Source of the DNA: Hyperoodon ampullatus | Lineage: Eukaryota; Chordata; Mammalia; Artiodactyla; Ziphiidae | DNA length: 64,000 nucleotides | Direction: 5' to 3' | Assembly (NCBI GenBank): GCA_949752795.1 | Contig: OX457057.1 | Location: forward strand, 102,699,513 to 102,763,512 | Shown here: positions 36,061 to 45,950 of the stretch, piece after piece | How the letters are laid out: every line of letters begins with the position of its first letter | Numbering within the stretch: position 1 is the stretch's first letter | The notes under the pieces: model-generated | What the model saw: only the letters and a program-made list of their open reading frames with translations | Database searches by the model: none | What the model was told of the DNA's origin: nothing | Made by a program: the position numbers and the translations under genes

Positions 36061-36745
36061 CTATAAATATTATTCAGCTTTCTTATTTGACTCAGTTCTG
36101 CTATTGGTAAACAGTTGATCCTTTGGGATCTTGCTTTTAAGTTTTGCTAGGCAGGGTCAGAATAGCATTTAGTCTGGGGCTAATTTTTCCCCACAAATGA
36201 GGCAAAATCTTTGTAAGTATATTACTCAATTTCCCATGAATCAGGAGAGTTTTCACTGTTGCTGGTTGAAACATGTGCTATTCCTGTATCTGTGTGAGTC
36301 CCAGGACTGTCCTTTTAAACCTTTCAGAAATTTATTTTCTCAGCCTCATCAGGCATGAGTTTATCAGTTTTTAGCTGAATACTCAAAGAGATCCTCTACA
36401 CATCTCTAGAATTTTCTCTCTGCACAGTTCTCTCCTCTCCAGTACTCTTCTTTGTGAACTCTAGGTGCCTTGAGCTCCAAGAACTCCCAGGTCCATCTTC
36501 TCATTTTGGGGACATGTCTGGCCTCTTCCTTGGTACCCCTCCCTACACCAGTAGGCCAGAAACTTTCTCCAGGAAGTAAGCTATAGTTTGCTTGTTTGCA
36601 TCCCATTTCTCTGGGGTCACTTTCCTTTGCTGTCTAATATTCAATGTGTGTGTGTAGTACCTTGTTTCATATATTTTGTCCTATTTATAGTTATTTTAGG
36701 TGGGAGAGTAAATCTAGGCCAGAAGTGAAAGTTCAATCTGCCTGG

Positions 36746-37053
36746 ATTCTTTTAACAGCATGAGATCACATACATGAGAGTTTTTTTGAAAAGAAAACTG
36801 TTACACAAATGTATGATATTTATCATAGTTCTTCTAGTAATAGGCCAAGTGTTTATCAGTTACCTATTATGTGTATGTATATTTCCCAGAGACGTGTGTA
36901 TAAATCTGGTAGAAACTGAATTCCTGAATCTACTTCGTACAAGAGAGACAATACTTCCATTAGAAACAAACATCTAACGTTCCCAGAGTTACCATACTCT
37001 TGTCTTAACATAGCATCACATGAAGCAGGTTAAGTTTGGCACCCTCGTTTCCA
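36746..37053. other. Intergenic, nothing recognised
   Basis: Short unique-looking spacer. No supported feature. Confidence 0.4.
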
Positions 37054-37067
37054 CTTTCCCTGTTTTC

Positions 37068-37278
37068 TTTCCTTTAAAAAAAAAATTATTTATTTATTTG
37101 TCTACGCTAGGTCTTAGTTGCAGCACACAAGATCTTCGTTGCTGCATGCGGGATCTTTGTTCTGCCATGTGGATCTTTAGTTATGGCATGTGGTATCTAG
37201 TTTCCTGACCAGGGATCGTACCCGGGCCCCCTGCATTGGGAGCGTGGAGTTTTAACCACTGGACCACCAGGGAAGTCC
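37068..37278 (-). mobile_element. CHR-type SINE, antisense, with perfect target duplication
   Basis: Reverse complement of the SINE: A/T tail first, then gtcttagttgcagcacacaa, gaccagggatcgtacccggg, ending tggaccaccagggaagtc. The 14-base perfect repeat CTTTCCCTGTTTTC flanks it (37054-37067 and 37279-37292). Confidence 0.93.
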
Positions 37279-37494
37279 CTTTCCCTGTTTTCATAGTTCT
37301 TCCCTTACTACACAGTAGCTCATATTCCCAAGATTTGAGAGTTCCAAAATGACTTTTTCTGGTATATATCCTAGATTCTTTCTTGACCTTCCCATCTCCC
37401 CTCCAAGGAGACTCAGCTATACCAGGCCTCATTTTTTTCAATAACTTTTATTAATAATATAGACTAGGATAAGTGAAGACTAATGGAATTGTCA

Positions 37495-37580
37495 ATAATC
37501 TACAATATCTATGATTTATTGAGCATCTACCATGTGCCAGATGTTCTATATATTTTCTCTAATTCTCTTAAAACCACTAA
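37495..37580 (-). mobile_element. MIR fragment, antisense
   Basis: atttattgagcatctaccat, then gtgccagatgttctatatat, then tctaattctcttaaaaccac: the reversed MIR (or L2) 3' region. Confidence 0.6.
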
Positions 37581-37664
37581 CCATGAGAAAGACCTTGGGG
37601 TTTGAGAAGGCTTTGCAAAGGGGTTTTGCAAAGGGGTTCTTTCTCCATTAAGAATGAGCAGGAG

Positions 37665-38088
37665 GGACTTCCCTGGTTGTCCAGTGGTAAAGAATCTGCC
37701 TTACAATGCAGGGGATGTGGCTTTGATCCCTGGTCAGGGAGCTAAGATCCCACATGCCACGGGGCAACTAAGCCCGTGCGCCACAACTATTGAGCTTGAG
37801 CATCTCAACTAGAGAGCCTGCTGTGCCACAAACTACAAAGCCCATGCTTTCTGGAACCTACGCGCCACAACTACGAGCTCACATGCCCTGGAGCCTGCAC
37901 ACTACAACTAGAGAGAAGCCTGCACGCTGCAACAAAGAGCCCACGCGCTGTAGCAAAAAATCCCGCATATCTCAACGAAGATTCTGCATGCCGCAACCAA
38001 GACCCGATGCAGCCAAAAATAAATTAAATAAATAAATAAGTAATAAATAAATCTTAAAAAAAAAAGGAACAACCCATTAAAAAAAAAA
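37665..38088 (+). mobile_element. CHR-type SINE, long form, with perfect target duplication
   Basis: SINE head gacttccctggttgtccagt, an extended body of repeated gcc/cacaacta-type units, aataaataaataag tail and two A-runs (38056-38066 and 38079-38090). The 15-base perfect repeat AAGAATGAGCAGGAG flanks it (37650-37664 and 38089-38103). Confidence 0.93.
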
Positions 38089-38103
38089 AAGAATGAGCAG
38101 GAG

Positions 38104-38430
38104 TTGGATAAGATGAGGCATGAAATGAAGGATCAGGCAAATGTTCCAGATAGAAGGAATGACATATTAAAAGACTTGGAGGCAAGAAAGGATGTGACTA
38201 ATCTGAGGAACTCATGCAGTGTGGCTGAAAAACATAGGAAGTGGAGAAAAGGTAGGGAAGATAAGGGGAAGGTGGGAGATGGTGAAAGATAAAACTAGAC
38301 AGATAAAATAGATTGTGAGGGACATGGTAAATAATACTAAGGAGTTTGGACTTTTTGCTGAGGGCAATGGGATATTCTCATTGAACTTTTGGCATATTGC
38401 CTTTATTACAGTGACGCAAATGGGTTAAAA
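38104..38430 (-). mobile_element. Probable L2 fragment, antisense
   Basis: Motifs resemble those of the other reversed L2 copies (gcaaatgttccagatagaag, aaaagacttggaggcaagaa, ggagtttggactttttgctg, gagggcaatgggatattctc). It is too diverged for certainty. Confidence 0.5.
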
Positions 38431-38609
38431 GGGGTAAAATTGAGTTACAGCTATGGAATGGAGAAAAGTGTATGTTGGCACCAAAAATTCAGTAATTGTT
38501 TATTCATGCACTCCCTCAGCCATTTATGCATTCAAGAAATGTAATAATTGCCTACTATGTACTAGGTTCTGTAACTAAATATTTTTTAAATTAAAAAAGT
38601 TGAGTTATT

Positions 38610-38700
38610 ATAGATTACCTCGCATTTATTGAGCACTTATTATATGCCAGACACTGTGTTGAGTGCTTTACATAAACACTAATATTATCACTTTTTAAAA
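38610..38700 (-). mobile_element. MIR, antisense, left half of a split copy
   Basis: tcgcatttattgagcactta, then ttatatgccagacactgtgt, then tgagtgctttacataaacac, then taatattatc: the reversed 3' half of MIR. The other half lies at 40084-40195, beyond an L1 insertion. Confidence 0.8.
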
Positions 38701-38704
38701 TTTT

Positions 38705-40083
38705 AAAAATTTTAAAAATTTGTGAGCTAGTTTGTTTTTTATTGGAGTATAGTTGCTTTACAATGTTGTGTTAGTTTCTACTGTACAGCAAAGTAAATCA
38801 GCTATACGTATACATATCTCCACTTTTTTGGGATTTCCTTCCCATTTAGGTCACCTCAGAGCATCAAGTAGAGTTCCCTGTGCTATACAGTGAGTTCTTA
38901 TTAGTTATCTATTTTATACATGGTATCAATAATGTATATATGTCAATCCCCATCTCCCAATTCATCCCACCCCCCCTTCTCCCTTGGTATCCATATATTT
39001 GTTCTCTACATCTGTGTCTCTATTTCTGCTTTGCAAATAAGATCATCAATACCATTGTTTTAGATTCCACATATATGCATTAATATATGATATTTGTTTT
39101 TCTCTTTTTGGCTTATTTCACTCTGTATGACACTCTCTAGGTCCATCCATGTCTCTACAAATGACCCAATTTTGTTCCTTTTTCTTGCTGAGTAATATTC
39201 CATTGTATATGTGTACCACATCTTCTTTATCCATTCCTTTGTTGATGGATATTTAGGTTCCTTCCATGTCCTGGCTATTGTAAATAGTGCTGCAATGAAC
39301 ATTGGGGTGCATGTGTCTTTCTGAATTATGGTTTTCTCTGGGCATATGTCCAGTAGTGAGATTGCTGGGTCATATGGTAGTTCTATTTTTAGTTTTTTAA
39401 GGAACCTCCATAATGTTCTCCATAATGGTTGTATCAATTAACATTCCCACCAACAGTGCAAGAGGGTTCCCTTTTCTCCACACCCTCTCCAGGATTTATT
39501 GTTTGCAGATCTTTTGATGATGGCAATAGTAAATATTTATACACCCAACATAGGAGCACCTCAATACCTAAGGCAAATGCTAACAGCCATAAAAGGGGAA
39601 ATTGACAATAACACAGTAATAGTGGGAGAATTTAACCCTCTACTTATACCAATGGATAGATCATCCAGACAGAAAATTAATAAGGAAACACAAGCCTTAA
39701 ATGACACATTAGACCAGATAGACTTAACTGATATTTATAGGACATTCCATCTGAAAGCAGCAGAATGCATTTTCTTCTCAAGTGCACATGGAATGTTCTC
39801 CAGGATAGATCACATCTTGGGTCACAAATCAAGCCTTGGAAAATTTAAGAAAATTGAAATTGTATCAAGCATGTTTTCTGACCACAACACTATGAGATTA
39901 GAAATCAATCAGGGAAAAAAACGTAAAAAACACAAACACATGGAGGCTAAACAATATGCTACTAAATAACCAAGAGATCATTGAAGAAATCAAAGAAGAA
40001 ATAAAAAAATACCGAGAAACAAAAGACAACGAAACCACAACAACCCAAACCCTATGGGATGCAGCAAAAGCAGTTCTTAAGAA
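38705..40083 (-). mobile_element. L1 with 5' inversion (twin priming), just upstream of TSHB
   Basis: From 38735 to about 39524 the L1 3' UTR and ORF2 C-terminus are antisense (minus-strand frame 39060-39437: [39 protein letters not shown]). At about 39520-39528 the orientation flips, and 39530-40083 is ORF2 endonuclease sequence on the plus strand. This is the standard twin-priming structure. The host MIR resumes right after it. Similar host motifs at both ends (attatcactttttaaa on the left, attatctttaaa on the right) are a plausible worn target duplication. Confidence 0.88.
39530..39969 (+). pseudogene. L1 ORF2 endonuclease remnant in the inverted segment
   Basis: The frame reads [20 protein letters not shown], then [60 protein letters not shown] and [11 protein letters not shown]. 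The usual endonuclease motif VGDFN is changed to VGEFN; the SDH motif with its catalytic histidine is kept. The frame has no N-terminal part of the domain and ends after about 150 codons. It is not a host gene. Confidence 0.85.
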
Positions 40084-40195
40084 ACTGATTATCTTTAAAT
40101 AGGTAAAGAAACTGAAGTAAAGAGAGCTCAAGCATGCTAAAGTCATATAACTAGTAAATGGCAGAGTTAGGATTTACGCTCAATCATTTTGACAT
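40084..40195 (-). mobile_element. MIR, antisense, right half of a split copy
   Basis: taggtaaagaaactgaagta, then gtcatataactagtaaatgg, then cagagttaggatttacgctc: the reversed 5' half of MIR, continuing from 38700. Confidence 0.8.
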
Positions 40196-40680
40196 CTCAA
40201 AACATTTGGCCATTTACTTAAATGACTATTGTTTCCCACATGTAAATTTTACTTATTATTTTTTAAATCCAAAGAAAAAACAAATAAGATACTTTGAACT
40301 AATTTTGGGGAGAGTTTAATCAGCAAGATGTACGCCAGTTGTCCTGGATTACCATAAAGAAGTTACCTTTGCTTTACAGATGAGCAATAATTATATATAT
40401 CTCTAAATGAACATTTAGGTAAAATTTGGGGCACTCAAGCCCCCCCAAAATTTTCATTCCCAAGACTTACTTAGATGATGTTTAAGGGTTTTTTGTTTTG
40501 AATTTGTTTTTTATCCTTCTCTGTTTTTCTCCTTTATTAATAAATATTAATAAAGGATATATTTACAAGGGTAATTTTATTTTGAAATAGGAGAAAAGGT
40601 AATTCATGCTGCAATAATGTCAGAGTTTCCAGAGGAAGATGTTGTGAAATTGTTTGTCTAAACACATTTTATTTGTGGTT
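40196..40680. other. TSHB upstream flank
   Basis: Single-copy-looking DNA between the MIR and the proximal promoter. No repeat is recognised. It may hold pituitary regulatory sequence, but I cannot point to a defined enhancer. Confidence 0.45.
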
Positions 40681-40682
40681 CA

Positions 40683-40805
40683 GTATGAATTTTCAATAGA
40701 TGTTTTTTAGATAAGGAAGCAGTAATTCAAACGTGATTATATAAACAAGAAGATCAGAGAGGAATTATTCTGAAGGGTATAAAATGAACCAAGAGCTTTT
40801 AGTCT
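40683..40805 (+). promoter_or_regulatory. TSHB: TSHB proximal promoter (TATA box, GATA and Pit-1-like sites)
   Basis: TATAAAA lies at 40778-40784, 22-28 bases before the inferred start. AGATAAG at 40709-40715 is a GATA-type site, about 95 bases upstream. The AT-rich motifs gtatgaat (40683-40690) and taattcaa (40722-40729) resemble Pit-1 sites. Known biology: thyrotroph expression of TSHB depends on Pit-1 with GATA2 binding next to each other in this interval. The sequence around the TATA box and exon 1 matches the human TSHB promoter as I remember it. Confidence 0.8.
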
Positions 40806-40842
40806 GGGTCATTACAGCATCAGCTCCCCAGTGCAAAGTCAG
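40806..40842 (+). other. TSHB: TSHB exon 1 (non-coding) with negative thyroid-hormone response half-site
   Basis: Exon 1 ends at a strong donor (aaagtcag|gtaggt). Taking the human length of 37 bases puts the start at 40806. GGGTCA at 40806-40811 is the thyroid-receptor half-site that, in human TSHB, mediates repression by thyroid hormone from just downstream of the start. Exon 1 carries 5' UTR only. The start may be off by a few bases. Confidence 0.8.
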
Positions 40843-42354
40843 GTAGGTGTCTACACTGAGAAGGCATTGTGAAATGAAATGTTGTTATTCTAAATTATTT
40901 TCATTTTCATCATTTTAGCATTTATTTAAAAATGGCAAATGCTGAGTGACAATTTGCTTTGATAGGCTCTAGAAATTCTAGTTAGTGCTCCAAAATTGTT
41001 CAGTGGTAGGTGAAGATGAATGAACTACATATGTAAGGATAAGAAAATATTCTATACTGGCTTCAAAGAAGAGGAAAAATTGGTCAATTCCCTAATGAAG
41101 GCTGATTGATATTCATGGCCTTCCCTTACTATTTACATTTGATTTAAATGTTTTAATCAGTTAAATAATCTGTGTATTAAATCCTGTCAATTACTAATGG
41201 TTATCTTTGATGATAATGTACTTCTGAGAAAAGTTGGGAATAAATTCAGTTTTGGGTACCTGCAGAGGTAATTTACTCTTTATTGTTTTAGTTATAGCTA
41301 ACCCCCCTTGGATAGTTTCCAAAGCACACACCTGACTTATAGTACATTTTGCTTTCTAGAAAAATATATTGCTTTAGTGAACTTCCTGGAGTTCACAGGG
41401 TGGGCAATTGATTCATTTCATAGCACAGTAAGGGGTTTGGGGAGAAAAGATTGGTGAAGGCAATTAGCAGAGTAGAGAGAAATGTGCTTAAGAATGAAGG
41501 TAGTGAGAACAAAAAGGTGAGAGAAAAGGCTGGGTAAGGGGCAAAGGAAAGAAGATATCTTGGAATAAGTACAAATGTTGAAAGTGTAGACATAGTGGTC
41601 ATGGCACTGAAAAGGGCAGCTCTCATTATTTAGGGCCTAAGATCACACCTCTGTGTTTAGGTGCTCAATAAATCATTTATGAATGATTTTAAAAGAGGCA
41701 GTTAAGTTACAGAGGATGAGAATCCAGGTGACAATAAAGGAGAAACTGTGGCAGATCATCTAGGGAGGTATTAACTAACACTGATTTATATACTCAATAT
41801 TATATAGTTACATAGTCTTCTGTAGCATTCCAAGTGCTTCACATGTATTGTTTTATACTTATTATGATTTTAGGAAGGAATATATGGAAAAATGAAGGTA
41901 CAAATTTCTTAATTTCTCAGTTACACACAATTGCAATAAAATCTGGAAGCATAATTCTAGGTCACTATCTCTTAGACCAGGGACCAGACACTAATTTATC
42001 ACATAGAATCATAGTCTATTTGTGCTGAAAAGTCCTTCCTGATCATCTTGTGGTTCTAAGCCTTTTCTTTTACAGCTGAAGAAATTGAGTCCCAGAAAGA
42101 TTCTTTGGGTGAAGTTTTACGATTTGCAATAAAGGAGAAAGGATAATTCTTACTTTCTCTACTAAGTTATATAGCTACTGCTGCTGATGATTCAGCACTT
42201 TTAATGTTTCTTTTTGTTAATTTGGAGTTTTACATTTATAAGAGGAACTTCAGAACAATGTAAAGTGTCCATAATGAATATGACAACAATGGGTAAAATT
42301 TCCAAAACTGTTTTTTATTCTACAGTTTTAAAAAGGATCAGGTGTACTTGTCTT

Positions 42355-42500
42355 TTTCTGTTTTGCAGATGGGGAAATTAGGCCCAGATAAATTCAATAT
42401 TTTAGTCGATTTCTCATAGATCCATGGGAGATCTTGAAATAGAATTCTGTTCCTTTACTCTAGGACCAATATTCTCACCACTAGGTCAGCACATATCTAT
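42355..42500 (-). mobile_element. MIR, antisense, in TSHB intron 1
   Basis: ttttgcagatggggaaatta, then ggcccagataaattcaatat, and the end ggaccaatattctcaccact: the reversed MIR core and head. Confidence 0.7.
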
Positions 42501-42642
42501 TTTATATAGATCATAGAGCTAAAAGTTAAAATATGTGAAGTTAATTATTTCCTATGGCAAAAATTCAGTAGCTGGCTGGCTAGATGGGCAAGAACCATAT
42601 GACCATGACAGGTGAATATTTTATGTCATTTACTCAGTCTAT

Positions 42643-42817
42643 TTTTTTTTGATGTGGACAATTTTTAAAGTCTTTATTGAATTTGTTACAATATTTCTTC
42701 TGTTTTATGTCTTTTGGCCGCAAGGCATGTGGGATCTTAGCTCCCCGACCAGGGATCGAACCCGCACCCACTGCATTGGAAGGTGAAGTCTTAACCCCTG
42801 GTCTACCAGGGAAGTCC
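42643..42817 (-). mobile_element. CHR-type SINE, antisense, in TSHB intron 1
   Basis: Reversed SINE: tail side aaagtctttattgaatttgt, body gcaaggcatgtgggatctta, gaccagggatcgaacccgca, and head ggtctaccagggaagtcc. The 10-base flanks ctcagtctat (42633-42642) and ctcagtcgat (42818-42827) differ at one base. Confidence 0.9.
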
Positions 42818-43149
42818 CTCAGTCGATATTTTTAAGATCCTGCAGAGGATCCTCTAAGCCTGTGGCTCTAAAATAATGGAACCAGCTCTATACCATAGAG
42901 GGAGCTCACATTTGTGAAGCACTGAGAAAACCAGACTCCATGAGCAAGGACTTCTTATAACTTTGCTCCGTGATTGAAATACCAAAAAACCTCCAAGGAA
43001 TGCTTAAATATGCAAATTTTATTTGAAAGTATTCACCAGAAAACACTTCTTAATGGGTTAGCTCACTTCCTTGTCTAAATAGGAAAAAAAAACCTTTGAT
43101 TATTGTGGGTGTCAGAGTCATAATTTCAAGTCATTCAGAGCACTTAAAA

Positions 43150-43375
43150 CACTACCTACTTTTTGTTAACATTTGTTCTTATTTATCTTGAGTGACTATC
43201 TAGGAGTAGAATTGCTGGGTCATCAGTTAAGCGTATGTTTAATTTTATAAGAAACAATCAAACTGATTTTCAAAATATTTGTATGTACCATCCCACCGGC
43301 AACATATGAAAGTTCTAGTTGCTCAAAATCATCACCAACACTTGGTGTTATCAGTTAAACAATATGTATTTTTAT
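43150..43375 (-). mobile_element. Old L1 3' end fragment in TSHB intron 1
   Basis: atctaggagtagaattgctg, ggtcatcagttaagcgtatg, aaactgattttcaaaatatt, ccatcccaccggcaacatat: antisense L1M 3' region. Confidence 0.65.
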
Positions 43376-43379
43376 TATT

Positions 43380-43502
43380 AGTGTTCATAGTTGTCTCCTT
43401 CGCTAGACTGTCAGCCCTTGAGGTCAAAGACCATAACTTATCCATTTTGTGTCTGTCAGTGACTACTTTAAATGCTCAATATATGTTTGTCTAATTTATT
43501 GG
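43380..43502 (+). mobile_element. L2 3' end fragment, sense, in TSHB intron 1
   Basis: ctagactgtcagcccttgag, gtcaaagaccataacttatc, tactttaaatgctcaatata and tgtttgtctaa follow the L2 tail. Confidence 0.7.
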
Positions 43503-44890
43503 CAATTCTCATTCTCCAAATAGGAGACTGGTTGGAATGGCCACTAACCTCTGGAAGTTGACATTTAAAATAAATACCTGGTAGCTTGTTGAATGTGGCT
43601 TCATTTTTTTCTTACGAGCTGATAAAAGACAAAAATTCTTGTTAACTGAGGCAGAGTCTATGAGATTTCAGTTAATGGAAGTTTCAGTGTATGTAGCTTA
43701 AAGATGTTCTTGGGGTATAATTGATAGATTTGAGAAAAAAATTGAGAAAAATCTTGATACATTTTTCATGATTGAATAACAACATTTAATGAATTATAAT
43801 TTATTTAATAGAATAATAAAACAAGTTTGTGTTCAAAGGTAAAACTACTCCATTAATGTATGTATTTTCTTTTCTGACAATGATACTTGAGAAGGAAAAA
43901 AATCCAAATATGCCTAGCTAACTGTACAATCTTTGAAGTGATCAACTTACATCCAAAAGTCTGAAACTTGATTACCCTCTCTCAGTAGCAAAACTTAAAT
44001 AATTATAAGTCATAACATTATCCAACTCATTACAAAGTCCAGTTGATAGTGAACACAATCTTCATCAGACAGGCTCTATAAAGGTACGTATTCTGCCTGA
44101 GGCACAGTGGATCGTCTGTTGTCTTCCGTGCACCCAAAACTTATTTTACTTTCCTGGCTAACTTACAGTGGACCTGTCGTCCTTGATTGTATTATTCTCA
44201 TTGTGTCAATCTGTATTTTTTGCCTCCACAATCTTTTTAAGATAATGAATTCCATACAACTTCTGAGTAAAATAATTTTATTTTTCCAACTCTAATTCTT
44301 TCAAACTTAAAGGATAGCCTAAGGTTGAGAAGAGGGGTTTTTAGATTTCTGAGTTAGCCCCTTAACACCAGTGGTAGTTTTAGTTGACCTTTAGCCTTGT
44401 CTTTCTTGACAGGCATTGGGTAGAATCATATGCAAGACTGTTTGCATTGAGCTGGTACTGAAGTTTGATTATGCACTTCCTTGATTTCTTATTATGACCA
44501 ATTTGTTGGCCTTTTAAGCTATTGAACGAAAGTTTTTAGAAAAGCACATTTCTGGGAAAGCCCTTACTGAAGCCTGTTAACTTACTTCTTATAATGATAA
44601 AGGCAGGTATTTTTATTGTTTCCATCGAATGAATTATTTTGTACTTAGTTGACACATGTGTCCCTGCCACTTTTCTGCTATAGTGTTTCAGACTTGCCAT
44701 TTTACTGCCCAGTGGAGCTAAGTGGCACTTGCAAGCAGGACTTTCACTATGTGAGCTCTGTCACTATGGGGTATGTGGATCATAGCCACATCTAAGTATA
44801 TAAAGAAAGGTTACTGAGAGTATTAACTATGTAAAAACACCTAATATAGGGCCTAGGACAAAGCAGGCATTCAATAAACACATATATTTA

Positions 44891-44933
44891 TACACACACA
44901 CACACATACACACACACACACATACACACACAT
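44891..44933. repeat. (CA)n microsatellite in TSHB intron 1
   Basis: About 43 bases of ca repeat interrupted by two ta steps. It lies 80 bases before exon 2 and just after a MIR/L2-like tail (ggcattcaataaacacatat). Length is probably variable. Confidence 0.93.
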
Positions 44934-45013
44934 TATAGCTCTTTCTGAATGTCCCTTCTGAATGTCCTAAAGGATACATGTAATAGATTCTTTAATTTTA
45001 TCTTTGATTTAGC

Positions 45014-45873
45014 ATGACTGCTATCTTCCTGATGTCCATGCTTTTTGGCCTTGCATGTGGGCAAGCAATGGCTTTTTGTATTCCAACTGAGTATATGATG
45101 CATGTCGAAAGGAAAGAGTGTGCTTACTGCCTAACCATCAACACTACCATCTGTGCTGGATATTGTATAACACGGGTATGTAGTTCATTTCACTTCTTTT
45201 AGCTGAAAATTAGATAAACCTAGACTCAGTCCATTTCTATCCAGAGAGAAAATAAGATAAAACACAACCTCATTTCCAAAATCTAATGGTTATTGGCTCT
45301 GTAGAGTTAGAGTACACAAGTTACAGTATCTACTCATCACAGTGGATACAGATAATTTTATAACAGTTTTACTTCCAAAATTTATTTAAAACTTATCTTG
45401 TTCTCATGATATAAGGTAAAAGAGGGGGTGTCACTTTTGTCTCTATGGGATTTAGTGTGGATATGTTGAGTTAGTACCGGGGAATGGAACTAAAGTATCC
45501 TCCTCCAGTCCTGTTTGTGACAAAGGAATATAAGTGAATTGATTTTTATCTGTTTCCATTAACTATATATTTTCTAAAGTCCTATCACAGTATGCTCCTT
45601 TTTTAATTCTTTCCTCAGGACTTCAATGGCAAGCTGTTTCTTCCCAAATATGCTCTGTCCCAGGATGTTTGTACATATAGAGACTTCATGTACAAGACTG
45701 TAGAAATACCAGGATGCCCACGCCATGTTACTCCTTATTTCTCCTACCCTGTAGCTATAAGCTGTAAGTGTGGCAAGTGTAATACTGACTATAATGATTG
45801 TATACATGAGGCCATCAAAACAAACTACTGTACCAAACCTCAGAAGTCCTATGTGGTGGGATTTTCTGTCTAA
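45014..45873 (+). CDS. TSHB: Thyrotropin (TSH) subunit beta
   Basis: TSHB pairs with the common glycoprotein-hormone alpha subunit to form thyrotropin, secreted by pituitary thyrotrophs to drive the thyroid TSH receptor. Coding exon 2 is 45014-45175 (54 codons; ATG two bases after acceptor tttag, donor cacgg|gtatgt). Exon 3 is 45619-45873 (acceptor ttcctcag, stop TAA), phase 0. The product has 138 residues, the usual mammalian length. Residues 1-20 are a signal peptide ([20 protein letters not shown]) before the mature start FCIPTEY. All 12 cysteines of the cystine knot are present (mature 2, 16, 19, 27, 31, 52, 67, 83, 85, 88, 95, 105), as are the glycosylation site NTT (mature 23) and the CAGY motif (27-30). 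Cys88-Cys105 forms the 'seat-belt' loop. Ser-to-Asn in DYNDC is unusual. It is intact and very probably functional. Confidence 0.98.
45176..45618 (+). other. TSHB: TSHB intron 2 (443 bases)
   Basis: GT-AG intron, short as in human. No repeat is seen in it. It interrupts the frame between codons (phase 0), after the CAGYCITR segment. Confidence 0.9.
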
Positions 45874-45950
45874 CTTCAATTGCGATGTAATTTGCAATTT
45901 GGTTAAATGTGTTTACCTGGAATAAAACTAATAAAATATCGATATATTTC
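45874..45950 (+). other. TSHB: TSHB 3' UTR with overlapping poly(A) signals
   Basis: Two AATAAA signals lie close together (45921-45926 and 45930-45935), 48-62 bases after the stop. Cleavage is expected around 45945-45960. The very short 3' UTR matches the human gene as remembered. Confidence 0.88.

Larger units (their letters stand above)
26255..36745 (-). mobile_element. Old, nearly full-length L1, antisense, carrying multiple nested insertions
   Basis: Its host parts, read in antisense order, are: the 3' UTR and ORF2 end (26255-27325), ORF2 C-terminal to RT (29279-30964), RT to endonuclease and inter-ORF (33461-35040), ORF1 N-terminal coiled-coil part (35415-35651: ICELPEKEFKMIILKKLSK), and a 5' UTR-like part with gaatcaggagagttttcact, ending about 36745 (ggagagtaaatctaggccag). 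Younger elements sit at 27326-29278, 30965-33447 and 35795-36060, and a SINE at 29481. The host parts are contiguous across these breaks, so this looks like one element. It is frame-broken throughout. Confidence 0.72.
40843..45012 (+). other. TSHB: TSHB intron 1 (4.17 kb)
   Basis: It runs from donor gtaggtgtct to acceptor ttctttaat...gatttag at 45012. The length is close to that of the human intron as I recall it. It contains an antisense SINE (42643-42817), MIR pieces (about 41815-41870, 42060-42130 and 42355-42500), an L1/L2 patch (43150-43500) and a (CA)n tract. The rest, notably 40845-41800 and 43510-44880, shows nothing I can name. Confidence 0.8.

Noticed and set aside
45574..45897. 107-codon open frame on the minus strand over TSHB exon 3
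   Set aside because: It is the complement of a real coding exon on the plus strand; no independent support.
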